Part shown: piece by piece, positions 17,018 to 25,641 of the stretch
Layout of the letters: each line of letters opens with the position of its first letter
Numbering within the stretch: position 1 is the stretch's first letter
Source: Palsa-965 sp044448685
GTDB lineage: Bacteria; Bacteroidota; Bacteroidia; Palsa-965
Assembly: GCA_044448685.1 (NCBI GenBank)
Contig: JBIOHC010000007.1
Span: 40,009-104,008 of the forward strand
DNA length: 64,000 nucleotides
Reading direction: 5' to 3'
Translations under genes and position numbers: made by a program
Notes under the pieces: generated by a model
What the model saw: only the letters and a program-made list of their open reading frames with translations
What the model was told of the DNA's origin: nothing
Databases searched by the model: none

Positions 17018-17710
17018 TCAACCGTTCAGCTCCTTCAACAGCTTCTCCACCGTATCCTTCAACGCAGCCAGTTCATTTTCAACAAGCTCCAGCCTGGTTT
17101 CCAGACCCTGTGCTCCCGCCTTCACTAAAGTTTCGGAAAGCAAGGCTGCCTCTTGCTGCTGCCGCTCCTCCTCTCTTCCCTGCCCTTCTTCCACTTCCAC
17201 CCAAGTACCAAACAAATGCCTTACCCTCTGCTCCTTCTGCCCTGCCTGCCTTGGAAGCTGATCAACCATAGGTACTTCTGCCTGCTTCAGCTTTTCCAGC
17301 ACATTCAGCACTTCTTCCAGGGAATGAAACGCATACAATCGTGCTGAATTGGAATTGATCTCGCCGGGAGTAAGCGGCCCTCTTAGAAAGAGTAAACACA
17401 ATACAGCTTCTTCTGCCGGGGTAAAATCAAAGACTATATCGAGATTATGTTTATACTTCAGCACCCGGCTTCCTCCTCCGCTGGCAGTATTCACCAGACC
17501 TTTTCGGGTCAGGCTGTTGAGGGCATTCGTAACGGTTCCCTCCTCATACTGCACAATAGGCTTTCTGGACGACTTCTGATTACAGGCCAGGGTAAGTGCA
17601 TTCAATGTAAGCGGATAATATTCCGGGGTGGTCTTACTCTTTTCAAGTAAACAACCAAGCACCCGTACTTCAACAGGATCGAGGGATACTAAAGGCTTTG
17701 GTGATTCCAT
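17018..17710 (-). CDS. yceH: YceH family (UPF0502/DUF480) winged-helix protein
   Basis: 230 residues. The two DUF480 winged-helix regions are clear: LDPVEVRVLGCLLEKSKTTP, YYPLTLNALTLACNQKSSR and LTRKGLVNTASGGGSRVLKY in the first, EEAVLCLLFLRGPLTPGEIN and ARLYAFHSLEEVLNVLEKL in the second. A C-terminal coiled coil (ETRLELVENELAALKDTV) follows. The function of YceH is poorly known; the fold suggests DNA binding. A long hairpin (17734-17805) lies just upstream of the start. Confidence 0.9.
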   Translation of the reverse strand: MESPKPLVSLDPVEVRVLGCLLEKSKTTPEYYPLTLNALTLACNQKSSRKPIVQYEEGTVTNALNSLTRKGLVNTASGGGSRVLKYKHNLDIVFDFTPAEEAVLCLLFLRGPLTPGEINSNSARLYAFHSLEEVLNVLEKLKQAEVPMVDQLPRQAGQKEQRVRHLFGTWVEVEEGQGREEERQQQEAALLSETLVKAGAQGLETRLELVENELAALKDTVEKLLKELNG

Positions 17711-17733
17711 AAAATTTAAATATTAACAACTCT

Positions 17734-17805
17734 AAATAATAAACACTAAACGCTAAACACTCAAGTAAGCAAACTTGAACATTTAGCGTTTAGTGTTTAT
17801 TATTT
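17734..17805. repeat. Perfect 24-bp inverted repeat built of TAAACnC heptamers
   Basis: Arms 17734-17757 and 17782-17805 are exactly complementary over 24 bp, around a 24-nt loop that itself can pair (TCAAGT with ACTTGA). The arm contains 7-nt steps TAAACAC-TAAACGC-TAAA. It fills the spacer between two minus-strand genes (Lys/Asp-rich protein and YceH). No T-tract follows either arm, so it is not a standard terminator. Confidence 0.85.
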
Positions 17806-17825
17806 TAAATTAATGATTGTCCTCC

Positions 17826-17852
17826 CGCTCTCCGCTCTGTTTCTCCGCTCTA
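17826..17852. repeat. Dispersed repeat copy 2 (CTCTGTTTCTCCGCTCT family)
   Basis: CGCTCTCCGCTCTGTTTCTC plus CGCTCTA, 4 nt downstream of the stop codon of the Lys/Asp-rich gene (minus strand). See copies at 16924-16950 and 54457-54478. Confidence 0.75.
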
Positions 17853-17856
17853 TGCT

Positions 17857-18213
17857 TTATTTACCTAGTTTCTTGTCTTCCTTCTCCATCTTCTTATCTT
17901 CTTTCAGATCTTTCTTATCTGTCTTCAGATTTTTCTTATCCTGCTTCTCTATCTTTTCATCTTCTTTGAGCTTTTTCTTGTCCCGTTTCAGCTGCTTTTT
18001 ATCTCCGCTGGCTTTATCCTTGTCAATATTCTCCTTGTCCACTTCAACAGCCCGCTTGTCATTTTTTATTTCTTTCTTTTCTTCCCGGATATCATGTTTA
18101 TCCTTGTTTACTTCTTCTTTGTCCTTTTTCACTTCCTGAGCAAGGACAGAAGTTGAAAATAAAGGAAGACTTACCAAGGCTGCTCCGAGTAGGATTGTTT
18201 TGTAATTAATCAT
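17857..18213 (-). CDS. Secreted Lys/Asp/Glu-rich low-complexity protein
   Basis: 118 residues: a signal peptide (LLGAALVSLPLFSTSVLAQ) and then about 90 residues that are almost entirely K, D, E and a few N, Q, L, I. DKK-type steps recur every few residues (e.g. DKKNLKTDKKDLKEDKK), predicting a long charged helix or disordered chain. No domain recognised. The high charge suggests a periplasmic space-filling, metal- or polyanion-interacting role, but this is speculation. A TATTTTTG box is at 18248-18255 (minus). The long frame on the opposite strand is a shadow of this low-complexity sequence. Confidence 0.7.
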   Translation of the reverse strand: MINYKTILLGAALVSLPLFSTSVLAQEVKKDKEEVNKDKHDIREEKKEIKNDKRAVEVDKENIDKDKASGDKKQLKRDKKKLKEDEKIEKQDKKNLKTDKKDLKEDKKMEKEDKKLGK

Positions 18214-18421
18214 GGTCCGGGTTTTAAGGGTTTTGATTTAGCTGGAACAAAAATAAGAATACCGCCGTTCTGTTTGTATAAGCCGGGCATTCTTCCTGAT
18301 TCTTGCCGAAAAAAGACGGTATTTAAGCAAGAAAAGCCTCTTTACCCCGTTTTACAGCTTATTCCAACGCTTTTTTCACAAGAAAATGAAGAGGAACTGA
18401 AAAAGTGCCTGATTTTTGGCT

Positions 18422-18429
18422 TATCTTTG
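18422..18429 (+). promoter_or_regulatory. -7-like promoter box for the cold-shock gene
   Basis: TATCTTTG, full TAnnTTTG match, 31 nt upstream of the cold-shock ATG. The implied 5' leader is short (about 25 nt), unlike the long cspA leader of enterobacteria. No -33 TTG at the usual spacing. Confidence 0.45.
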
Positions 18430-18460
18430 CCGCCTAACAATAATAAATAAATTTATTCAC

Positions 18461-18652
18461 ATGAAAAATGGTACAGTAAAGTTTTTTAATGAAACCAAAG
18501 GATACGGTTTCATCAAGTCTCATGATTCTGATCAGGAATTTTTTGTTCACGTATCAGGTCTGAAAGAAGAAATTCGTCAGAATGACGAAGTGGTATTTGA
18601 AGTTCAGGAAGGTAAAAAAGGCCTGAATGCAGTCAATGTAAGACTGGCCTAA
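18461..18652 (+). CDS. csp: Cold-shock domain protein (CspA family)
   Basis: 63 residues from the ATG at 18461. RNP1 KGYGFIKS and RNP2 EFFVHVSGL are present, as is the normal MKNGTVKFFNETKG beginning. Binds single-stranded RNA/DNA through an OB fold and acts as an RNA chaperone. The in-frame extension to 18416 is discarded because it lacks family similarity and contains the promoter box. A terminator follows directly. Confidence 0.95.
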   Translation: MKNGTVKFFNETKGYGFIKSHDSDQEFFVHVSGLKEEIRQNDEVVFEVQEGKKGLNAVNVRLA

Positions 18653-18670
18653 GAATCTATACTTTCAATG

Positions 18671-18701
18671 ACCCCCGACAGAAATGCCGGGGTTTTTTTT
18701 T
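18671..18701 (+). terminator. Intrinsic terminator of the cold-shock gene
   Basis: CCCCG (18673-18677) pairs with CGGGG (18688-18692), followed by nine T. The T-tract overlaps the stop codon of the convergent gene ending at 18700. Confidence 0.85.
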
Positions 18702-20964
18702 ATCCGTTCTTCCTCACCCATTCCTTGAAGTAGGTACACTCCTTAATCATATCCTGATAAAACAAAGTCTGGAAATAATGCTCCCTCAACTGCCGGAATG
18801 CTTTCAGATCCTTTTTCGAAGCTATACGTTTTGCGTCGGCCTGGTACCAGGTTCCGGAATTGAAGTAAAAAGTATTGTGTTCACATTTGGCCAGCATATA
18901 CACGCAATGGGCCTGAAACTCCTGATCGGGCGACAGCTTTCTGGCCTTCTCATAAAAGTAAGCAGCTGTTGAACAGTCAAAAAATTGAAATGCTGTATCA
19001 TAGTTGGAGCGGGAATAAACCAATGCCTTCCACGTATTTCCATAATATGACATATTGTAATAAGCATTACCCAGCTGATAAGCCGCATCAGCAGCTCCCG
19101 CCCCGGGTGTATCAGACGCCTTTTCAAGATCCAGCATTTTACGGCATAAAGTGAGTTTGGAATACGTTCCCTGTTTGAGATCAAAATCACAATCGTGGCA
19201 ATCTTTTAAACGTTCAACAAAAGGATCGGCGGGCAATAGCTCCAGCTTACCGGCCTGTTCCAGCTCAGCAACAGCTTCCTTAAACCGGTAATTCTCCATG
19301 AAGGCGGTACCTCTCAGTTCATGGAGGGCGGTGACAGGATAATGTTTCAGAAAAGCATCACATAGCATTTGTTCATAAGGTGTATGATCGGGCTTATTCA
19401 GAAAAAAAATGAGCAGATCCAGCTGAAAGGCTCTTGGGTCATGATACAGATCAGCTTGTGTTTGGGTCTGGGAAGTACATAAGAGAAAACGCAGGGTATC
19501 CTGCTGTTGCAGGTAACGCAAGCCCAGATTATAAAACAAAACCGGAACGGCATCGGGTGTGTATTTCTGCATTTCACTGGTTCGTAATTTGCCTAAAGAA
19601 GCAAAGAGGCTTGTCTCCAATGGCTTATCCACATTCGGAGCTTCATCAACCTGTTCCAAAATTTCAAGAGCGGAGATATGACAGAACAATAGATTGTTGC
19701 GCCCTGAATGGGCTTTCGCCAGAGTGAAATAGCGCTTTGCACTCTGGTGATCATGCAGGAAGAAACTCAGATATCCCGCCGAAAACTCCCATAACCAGGG
19801 TCTTTTCGTCTTACCGGCTTGAATCATATCCAAAATAAATGCACGGGTATCCTGAATTTGCTTCAGATCGGGTGTGGCTTTCTTGGCAAAGTCCATCGGA
19901 TACTGATAATACCGGTCGGCAAACAATCTATGCTCCATCCAGCGTATCTGGCGGGTAAGAAGCACATCGAGGTATTCCGATCCGGGTTCGTATTTTGCAA
20001 CATCCTTCATTACAGGCAGATTTTCTGTCATGCCGAAACCCTGTAAGGCCCTTACCACCGCCCGTTCATGATCATTCTGACAATAGGGAATGGCATTACC
20101 CGAAGCCCAGTTGAAATTCTGATGATACAATTCCCAGTTGAAATTAAAATGTTTGTCGAACAGCATGGCGAAAATATAAGCTGCCTCTCCTCCCCGCTTC
20201 ATCCGTGTCAGAGCTCCTCCTTTAAGGGCAATACCCCACAGGGAAACAATACTGTGTGGATTGTTACCGGCCATAAATTTATCATACAATTCCAGACACA
20301 AACTGTACTGACCTGAATAGTGTGCAAGTCTGACAATCTGAAAGGCATAACGCAGTCGTAAGAATTCGTTTTTGCTTCTTGCCCGCTGGTAACTCCCTTC
20401 CTCCATGAGATTTTTCATCTGTACCGTATCACGTGCCGGCAAAGGACCCCATCCCCCGGCATCATAGCTTACATTAACCTGGGGCTCGCAGCGTTTGGCA
20501 AACAATAAATAGTTGATCGCTTCCAGGTCCTTATTCTTCTGCAGATACACTATAGCCGAATTAGAACGCAGTGAATCCGGAAGTAAAGTCTTCATGCTTA
20601 CCAGATTATTTTGCAATGTCATCATATCTTTCAGCTTCACCTTGTATACCAACTTATCGATATCCTTCTCAGAAGGCTTGTTATTCATATAAGCTTTCCA
20701 TTCGGCTGTATTGGAGAGGTACTGATCGGTGGTATCAGCAGGCAGCAGACTGTCCAGAGGACTTTTATAATAAGGCGCAGAGATGGTACAGAAAAAAGGA
20801 GACAGACGCGAAGGCCCTGCCATATCCGGTGAATAGAGGGAATAATATTCCTCATCGGTCATAGGTCCACCGTATCCGCAGGCATTACCAACGGAGCGGA
20901 TCAGGAGTAAAGCCAGGACACTACTTAAAACGACCGTAAATCTTATCCAGTATTTCTTTTTCAT
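18700..20964 (-). CDS. Large exported helical-repeat protein of unknown function
   Basis: 754 residues with a signal sequence (VVLSSVLALLLIRSVGNAC; a lipobox is possible at the Cys) then CGYGGPMTDEEYYSLYSPD. The rest is mostly helical with TPR-like repeats, for example RLAHYSGQYSLCLELYDKF, FLHDHQSAKRYFTLAKAHSG and AYQLGNAYYNMSYYGNTW. I recognise no named family, though CG-x-G...D-E-E-Y-Y starts occur in large exported Bacteroidota proteins. The start overlaps the upstream lipoprotein gene by 44 nt, so the two are translationally coupled and likely work together at the cell surface or in the periplasm. Confidence 0.75.
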   Translation of the reverse strand: MKKKYWIRFTVVLSSVLALLLIRSVGNACGYGGPMTDEEYYSLYSPDMAGPSRLSPFFCTISAPYYKSPLDSLLPADTTDQYLSNTAEWKAYMNNKPSEKDIDKLVYKVKLKDMMTLQNNLVSMKTLLPDSLRSNSAIVYLQKNKDLEAINYLLFAKRCEPQVNVSYDAGGWGPLPARDTVQMKNLMEEGSYQRARSKNEFLRLRYAFQIVRLAHYSGQYSLCLELYDKFMAGNNPHSIVSLWGIALKGGALTRMKRGGEAAYIFAMLFDKHFNFNWELYHQNFNWASGNAIPYCQNDHERAVVRALQGFGMTENLPVMKDVAKYEPGSEYLDVLLTRQIRWMEHRLFADRYYQYPMDFAKKATPDLKQIQDTRAFILDMIQAGKTKRPWLWEFSAGYLSFFLHDHQSAKRYFTLAKAHSGRNNLLFCHISALEILEQVDEAPNVDKPLETSLFASLGKLRTSEMQKYTPDAVPVLFYNLGLRYLQQQDTLRFLLCTSQTQTQADLYHDPRAFQLDLLIFFLNKPDHTPYEQMLCDAFLKHYPVTALHELRGTAFMENYRFKEAVAELEQAGKLELLPADPFVERLKDCHDCDFDLKQGTYSKLTLCRKMLDLEKASDTPGAGAADAAYQLGNAYYNMSYYGNTWKALVYSRSNYDTAFQFFDCSTAAYFYEKARKLSPDQEFQAHCVYMLAKCEHNTFYFNSGTWYQADAKRIASKKDLKAFRQLREHYFQTLFYQDMIKECTYFKEWVRKNG

Positions 20965-21964
20965 CTGTATTGATTTGATTCTTTTTCAGGTCAAAAATGC
21001 TCACATGTATTTCCTTTCCCTGCAAATGAGGGGCTATCTGTACTGCTGCCTGATCACACAGGCCGGGACCTGCGGTTTCGAGCCTCAGCGTCTCCCCTTT
21101 CAGCAAAGATACTTTTCCCATCTGAAAAGCATTCAGGACAAGATAATGTGTTGCATCTTTAATTTCCAAATCCTTTTCCCGGTCCAGATCTTCCTTTTCC
21201 TTATTGCTTATCAAGCCTGCAATATGATTTCCGTTGAACACCACTGCCCATGAAAAAAAAGGCAGGGCCACATCGAGAGGAAGAGGATAGGAATTAAAAT
21301 TAACGAGGTAACGGGATGCCACAGCCGGGTCATAAATGGAGTTGAGGCTGTGAATATCATCCACCTTACCCATATTGTAAAACATGAGCATACCCCTGTC
21401 AGCGGGAGGCACACCGGTTTTGTCATAGTACTTGACCTGATGCAGACGAATTGTTGCTGAAACCAATATCTTTTTGTTCACGCAAAACTGTTTGACGCAA
21501 TTTATCAGGCTGAAATAGCGATCCCGGGTCGTGGCCGTCCAGTCACAATCCAGCTGTACTTCCTTCATTGCAGGTTGCTGCAGCTTATCGGCCAGCTGCC
21601 CGATCCGGTTCATAATCTTTAAAGAAAGAGGAGCTACGGCCGAATCGCCCAGTTGCTCGAATACTTCATTCGTGATATAAACTACGGGGACCACCTCCAG
21701 GCCGGTGATAACGACTGTCTGGAACGCAATATCAGCTTGCGGAACCGGACCATTAATAACAGGATCATAAACCAGATCAAAAAAACGGGTGTATAAGCGT
21801 TCTATGCCTTCAGCGTTAAGCTCCTCTTGTTGTTTATGATCCAGGTCAAAAACAGTTCTCCAGAAATAGAAAGACCGGTGAACGGTTCGCTGATCCGGTG
21901 TATGACATTGGACTAAAAAGAAGATACTCAGGAAACAGATTCCCGAAAGGCGTCTGATCATCAT
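20921..21964 (-). CDS. Lipoprotein of unknown function, DUF3142-like
   Basis: 347 residues. The N-terminus (GICFLSIFFLVQCHTPD) is a lipoprotein signal with lipobox LVQC. The body has FYFWRTVFDLDHKQQEEL, GIERLYTRFFDLVYDP, VQLDCDWTATTRDRYFSLI and ATIRLHQVKYY, plus PLDVALPFFSWAVVF. The alternation of strands and helices resembles a TIM-barrel of the DUF3142 kind, with Asp residues after strands, but I cannot confirm membership. The gene end overlaps the start of the large exported protein by 44 nt, an unusual depth that implies coupled expression. Confidence 0.65.
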   Translation of the reverse strand: MMIRRLSGICFLSIFFLVQCHTPDQRTVHRSFYFWRTVFDLDHKQQEELNAEGIERLYTRFFDLVYDPVINGPVPQADIAFQTVVITGLEVVPVVYITNEVFEQLGDSAVAPLSLKIMNRIGQLADKLQQPAMKEVQLDCDWTATTRDRYFSLINCVKQFCVNKKILVSATIRLHQVKYYDKTGVPPADRGMLMFYNMGKVDDIHSLNSIYDPAVASRYLVNFNSYPLPLDVALPFFSWAVVFNGNHIAGLISNKEKEDLDREKDLEIKDATHYLVLNAFQMGKVSLLKGETLRLETAGPGLCDQAAVQIAPHLQGKEIHVSIFDLKKNQINTDEKEILDKIYGRFK

Positions 21965-22107
21965 TCTGAGAACGAAATAAGGGCTTAATTCCGGATTTTG
22001 AACATGTCCTTCTTCTATTCTTTGACTTATCGGGCTTTTGTATTGATTTAAAGCTACTTACACGGTATCGCCGGGAAAGGATTTACATCCGGAAATGAAA
22101 TAATTCG

Positions 22108-22115
22108 TATCTTTG
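22108..22115 (+). promoter_or_regulatory. -7-like promoter box for tig-clpP-clpX
   Basis: TATCTTTG, full TAnnTTTG match, 49 nt upstream of the trigger-factor ATG. No -33 TTG is seen at 17-20 nt. Confidence 0.4.
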
Positions 22116-22164
22116 AAGATTCTGTGAATAACGTTTTATCACTATCAAGAAATTAACCGGAACG

Positions 22165-23508
22165 ATGAATATTACAAAAGAAAGTGTAGATGCCCTGAAT
22201 GCAGTCATTAAGATTAAAGTTGGGCCTGAAGATTACCTGGGCAAAGTGGAAAAGACCCTCAAGGAACATCAGAAGAAAGCAAGTATGCCTGGTTTCAGAC
22301 CCGGTAAAGTGCCGGCCGGAATGATCCGTAAAATGTACGGGAAATCAGTCCTGGCTGATGAACTGAACCGTATACTCGGAGACAGTCTTTACTCTTTCAT
22401 ACAGGAACAAAAACTCGATATCCTTGGCAACCCGCTTCCTAAAGAAGATAACCAGCCTGATCTGGAACTGGATGGTAACAAGGAATTTGAATTCCGTTAC
22501 GACCTCGCTCTCCAGCCTGATTTCAAAGTGGAACTTTCGGATAAGGATAAGCATATTCGTTATACCATCCAGATCGATGAACCCCTTCTTGCCAAATATT
22601 CCGATGATATAGCCCGTCGTTACGGACAGATTGCCACTGCAGATACAACCGAAGAGCATGATCTGGTATATGGTGATTTTGTAGAACTCGATGCAGCAGG
22701 TGAAATCCTGCCTGGAGGAATTTTCAAAGCTTCCACCCTGTACCTGGAACGTCTGAGCCCGGAGAAAAAGACGAAACTCGTTGGACTGAAAGCAGGTGAC
22801 AAAGCAACGCTTGACCCTTCCGAAATCTCTGAAAATCCTGCTGAGCTGGCTACAAAGCTGGGTATTACTCCTGAACAGGTTTCCACACTCACATCCAAAT
22901 TTCAGTTTACCGTTAAATCCATCAACCGTCTGGCACCGGCAGAACTGAATCAGGAACTGTTCGATAAGATTTACGGACCCGGTATTGTGAACAGCCCGGA
23001 AGAATTCCGTGCCAAGTTGCGTGATGAACTCGGTGGCATGTTTAAGAATGATTCCGAAACCCGTCTGAAAAACGATATCATCAAATCCATCATCAACAAA
23101 ACCCAGTTTTCACTTCCTGATAATTTCCTGAAACGCTGGATGCTGGCTGTAAGTAAAACTCCTGCCACTGCCGAACAAATTGATATGGAATATGATCAGT
23201 ACAGAGAATCCCTTCGCTGGCAGCTGATTGAAAACAAAATTTATAAAGACAATAAGATAGCCGTAACCAATGACGAAGCCATTGAATACGTAAAAGGCCT
23301 GGTCAGGGTTAACTACGAAAAAAGCGGTCGCAGCGATATGAATGAGGAAGAGCTGGAGATGACTGCCAAACGTGTGCTGGAAAAAGAAGAGGAAGCCAAA
23401 CGTGTTTTTGAAACCCTTTACCAGCAAAAAATGATGGCCCTGTTCAATTCAATACTGAGTTTTGAAGATAAAGCAGTGAGCTACGAAGAATTTACTGCAC
23501 TGGCTTAA
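22165..23508 (+). CDS. tig: Trigger factor (ribosome-associated chaperone)
   Basis: 447 residues. N-terminal ribosome-binding domain with the signature GFRPGKVPAGMIRKMYG (residues ~43-59; the GFRxGxxP motif contacts the ribosome). The middle FKBP-like PPIase region (about 150-245) is weakly conserved, with DFVELDAAGEILPGG. The C-terminal chaperone arms are long helices (KRVLEKEEEAKRVFETLYQQ). Binds nascent chains at the tunnel exit. It heads a tig-clpP-clpX cluster, an order common in bacteria. Confidence 0.93.
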   Translation: MNITKESVDALNAVIKIKVGPEDYLGKVEKTLKEHQKKASMPGFRPGKVPAGMIRKMYGKSVLADELNRILGDSLYSFIQEQKLDILGNPLPKEDNQPDLELDGNKEFEFRYDLALQPDFKVELSDKDKHIRYTIQIDEPLLAKYSDDIARRYGQIATADTTEEHDLVYGDFVELDAAGEILPGGIFKASTLYLERLSPEKKTKLVGLKAGDKATLDPSEISENPAELATKLGITPEQVSTLTSKFQFTVKSINRLAPAELNQELFDKIYGPGIVNSPEEFRAKLRDELGGMFKNDSETRLKNDIIKSIINKTQFSLPDNFLKRWMLAVSKTPATAEQIDMEYDQYRESLRWQLIENKIYKDNKIAVTNDEAIEYVKGLVRVNYEKSGRSDMNEEELEMTAKRVLEKEEEAKRVFETLYQQKMMALFNSILSFEDKAVSYEEFTALA

Positions 23509-23565
23509 AATATGTAATCAATGAATTCGTCTACCCTGTTAAGGCCTTGCCAACAGGATCGCCTT

Positions 23566-23600
23566 TAAATCTAAAATCATAAATCTTAAATCCTAAATCC
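23566..23600 (+). repeat. TAAATCN heptamer repeat, 5 units, upstream of clpP
   Basis: Five contiguous 7-nt units, TAAATCT, AAAATCA, TAAATCT, TAAATCC, TAAATCC, end 3 nt before the clpP ATG in the tig-clpP spacer. Same unit, same coding-strand orientation as at 8731-8758 and 32006-32040. Confidence 0.8.
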
Positions 23601-23603
23601 CTT

Positions 23604-24275
23604 ATGTTCCCTCAAGACGAATTCAGAAAATATGCTACCAAGCATATCGGAATTAACAGCACAACACTCGATCGTTACGTATCATCCATGACACCGTATA
23701 TCATTGAGGAACGCCAGCTGAATGTAGCACAGATGGACGTTTTTTCCCGTTTGATGATGGACCGTATCATATTCCTGGGAACAGGAATCAATGATCAGGT
23801 TGCCAATATCATCACTGCACAGCTTTTATTTCTGGAATCAGTTGATGCCAAGAAAGACATTCAGATTTATCTCAACTCACCCGGCGGATCGGTATATGCC
23901 GGCCTGGGTATTTATGACACCATGCAATATATCGCTCCGGATGTATGTACCATCTGTACCGGTATGGCTGCCTCTATGGGTGCAGTACTGATGTGTGCAG
24001 GTGCAAAGGGGAAACGTTCCAGTCTGCGTCACAGCCGTGTTATGATTCACCAGCCCTTAGGCGGTGCTGAAGGACAGGCTTCGGATATCGAAATTACAGC
24101 ACGTGAAATCATGAAGCTCAAAAAAGAGCTTTATGAGATCATTGCCAAACACAGTAACCAGACGTATGACAAAGTGTATGCAGACAGTGACCGCGACTAT
24201 TGGATGACTGCTGAAGAAGCCAAAGCCTACGGAATGATTGATGAGATCCTCGAGAGGACCAATTCAAAAAAATAA
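23604..24275 (+). CDS. clpP: ATP-dependent Clp protease proteolytic subunit
   Basis: 223 residues. The catalytic triad is visible: Ser124 in GMAASMGAVL, His149 in RVMIHQPLGG and Asp198 in SDRDYWMTAEEAKAYG. It forms the tetradecameric chamber that works with ClpX, encoded 58 nt downstream. The N-terminus is slightly extended over the E. coli protein and may carry a propeptide. Confidence 0.97.
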   Translation: MFPQDEFRKYATKHIGINSTTLDRYVSSMTPYIIEERQLNVAQMDVFSRLMMDRIIFLGTGINDQVANIITAQLLFLESVDAKKDIQIYLNSPGGSVYAGLGIYDTMQYIAPDVCTICTGMAASMGAVLMCAGAKGKRSSLRHSRVMIHQPLGGAEGQASDIEITAREIMKLKKELYEIIAKHSNQTYDKVYADSDRDYWMTAEEAKAYGMIDEILERTNSKK

Positions 24276-24333
24276 TTAATCCCTAAAGTATAATCCCGGG
24301 AAAGCTTTGTTGTTTTCCCGGGACTATTTAACA

Positions 24334-25587
24334 ATGAGCATGGCTACAAAAGATACCCCGATTAAGTGTTCCTTCTGCGGCAGGGATAAGCAGGATACCC
24401 AGATTCTTATCGCCGGACAGAGCGGTCATATCTGTGATCAGTGTATTGCTCAGGCTACCACAATTGTAAAAGAGGAGCTAAATGCAAAAAACAACAGCAC
24501 CCTGACCCATGCCCTGAACCTGCTTAAGCCGAATGAAATCAAGCGCCATCTTGATGAATATGTCATCGGGCAGGATGAGGCCAAGAAGGTGCTGGCCGTA
24601 GCCGTTTATAACCATTACAAACGCATAGCCCAGAAATCAAACCGCCCTAAAGGGGAAGAGGTGGAGATTGAAAAATCAAATATCATCATGGTTGGTGAAA
24701 CCGGTACCGGCAAAACATTGCTGGCCCGCACCATCGCCAAAATGCTCAATGTTCCTTTCTGTATCGCCGATGCTACTGTACTCACCGAAGCCGGCTATGT
24801 AGGCGAGGATGTGGAGAGTGTGCTTTCCCGCCTGCTCCAGGCTGCCGATTACGACGTAGCTTCGGCTGAAAGAGGGATTGTATTTATTGATGAGATCGAT
24901 AAAATAGCCCGTAAAAGTGATAACCCTTCCATCACCCGCGATGTATCAGGCGAAGGTGTACAACAGGGCTTACTCAAACTGCTTGAAGGTGCTACAGTAA
25001 ATGTTCCACCTCAGGGAGGGCGTAAGCACCCTGAACAGAAAATGATACAGGTCGATACCCGCAATATCCTCTTTGTTTGCGGAGGCGCTTTTGACGGTAT
25101 AGACCGTAAGATTGCCCGTCGTATGCAAAGTCAGACACTCGGATTTACTGCTGCTGCACAAAACGATACGATCGACAAGAACAATATGTTACAGTATATC
25201 CTTCCCCAGGATTTGAAAGCCTTCGGACTGATACCTGAGCTCATTGGACGCTTGCCGGTGCTTACCTATCTCAACCCATTGGATGAGGAAACTTTAAGAA
25301 GGATTCTTACAGAACCTAAAAATGCCCTTATCAAACAATACAGCCGTTTGTTTGAAATGGACAATGTAAAGCTAAGCTTCGAGAAAAACGTGTATGATTT
25401 TATTGTGGAGAAAGCCATTGACTTCAAACTCGGTGCCCGTGGCCTGCGTTCTATCTGCGAAGCTATCATGACCGATGCCATGTTCGATATCCCTTCCGAT
25501 CCCAAAACAAAACAATTTAATATCACGCTTGAGTACGCCAAGGAGAAACTCAACAAATCAAAGATCAGTAAACTGAAAGTTGCCTGA
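24334..25587 (+). CDS. clpX: ATP-dependent Clp protease ATP-binding subunit ClpX
   Basis: 417 residues from ATG 24334 (MSMATKDTP); a second ATG at 24340 is equally possible, while the TTG at 24307 is untypical. The zinc-binding domain has CSFCGRDK and CDQC. Walker A is GETGTGKT, Walker B is IVFIDEIDKIARK, and the pore loop and sensor regions follow, ending in GARGLRSICEAIM. Unfolds substrates and feeds them to ClpP. Confidence 0.97.
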   Translation: MSMATKDTPIKCSFCGRDKQDTQILIAGQSGHICDQCIAQATTIVKEELNAKNNSTLTHALNLLKPNEIKRHLDEYVIGQDEAKKVLAVAVYNHYKRIAQKSNRPKGEEVEIEKSNIIMVGETGTGKTLLARTIAKMLNVPFCIADATVLTEAGYVGEDVESVLSRLLQAADYDVASAERGIVFIDEIDKIARKSDNPSITRDVSGEGVQQGLLKLLEGATVNVPPQGGRKHPEQKMIQVDTRNILFVCGGAFDGIDRKIARRMQSQTLGFTAAAQNDTIDKNNMLQYILPQDLKAFGLIPELIGRLPVLTYLNPLDEETLRRILTEPKNALIKQYSRLFEMDNVKLSFEKNVYDFIVEKAIDFKLGARGLRSICEAIMTDAMFDIPSDPKTKQFNITLEYAKEKLNKSKISKLKVA

Positions 25588-25625
25588 TAAAAAAAGCCCT
25601 GACAATATTGTCAGGGCTTTTTCTT
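25588..25625. terminator. Bidirectional terminator after clpX
   Basis: AGCCCTGACAAT pairs with ATTGTCAGGGCT (25595-25618), flanked by an A-tract on the left and T-tract on the right. It serves clpX and the convergent lipoprotein gene ending at 25642. Confidence 0.88.
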
Positions 25626-25641
25626 TATAGTATTCCTCTCT

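Noticed and set aside
17813..18139. 108-codon plus-strand frame rich in Phe/Leu/Ser
   Set aside because: It is the reverse complement of the Lys/Asp-rich gene; its composition comes from that gene's codons. The minus frame has a proper signal peptide.
23531..23556. Hairpin after tig (CCTGTT...AACAGG)
   Set aside because: Six-bp stem without a T-tract; too weak for a terminator call, and clpP follows on the same strand.
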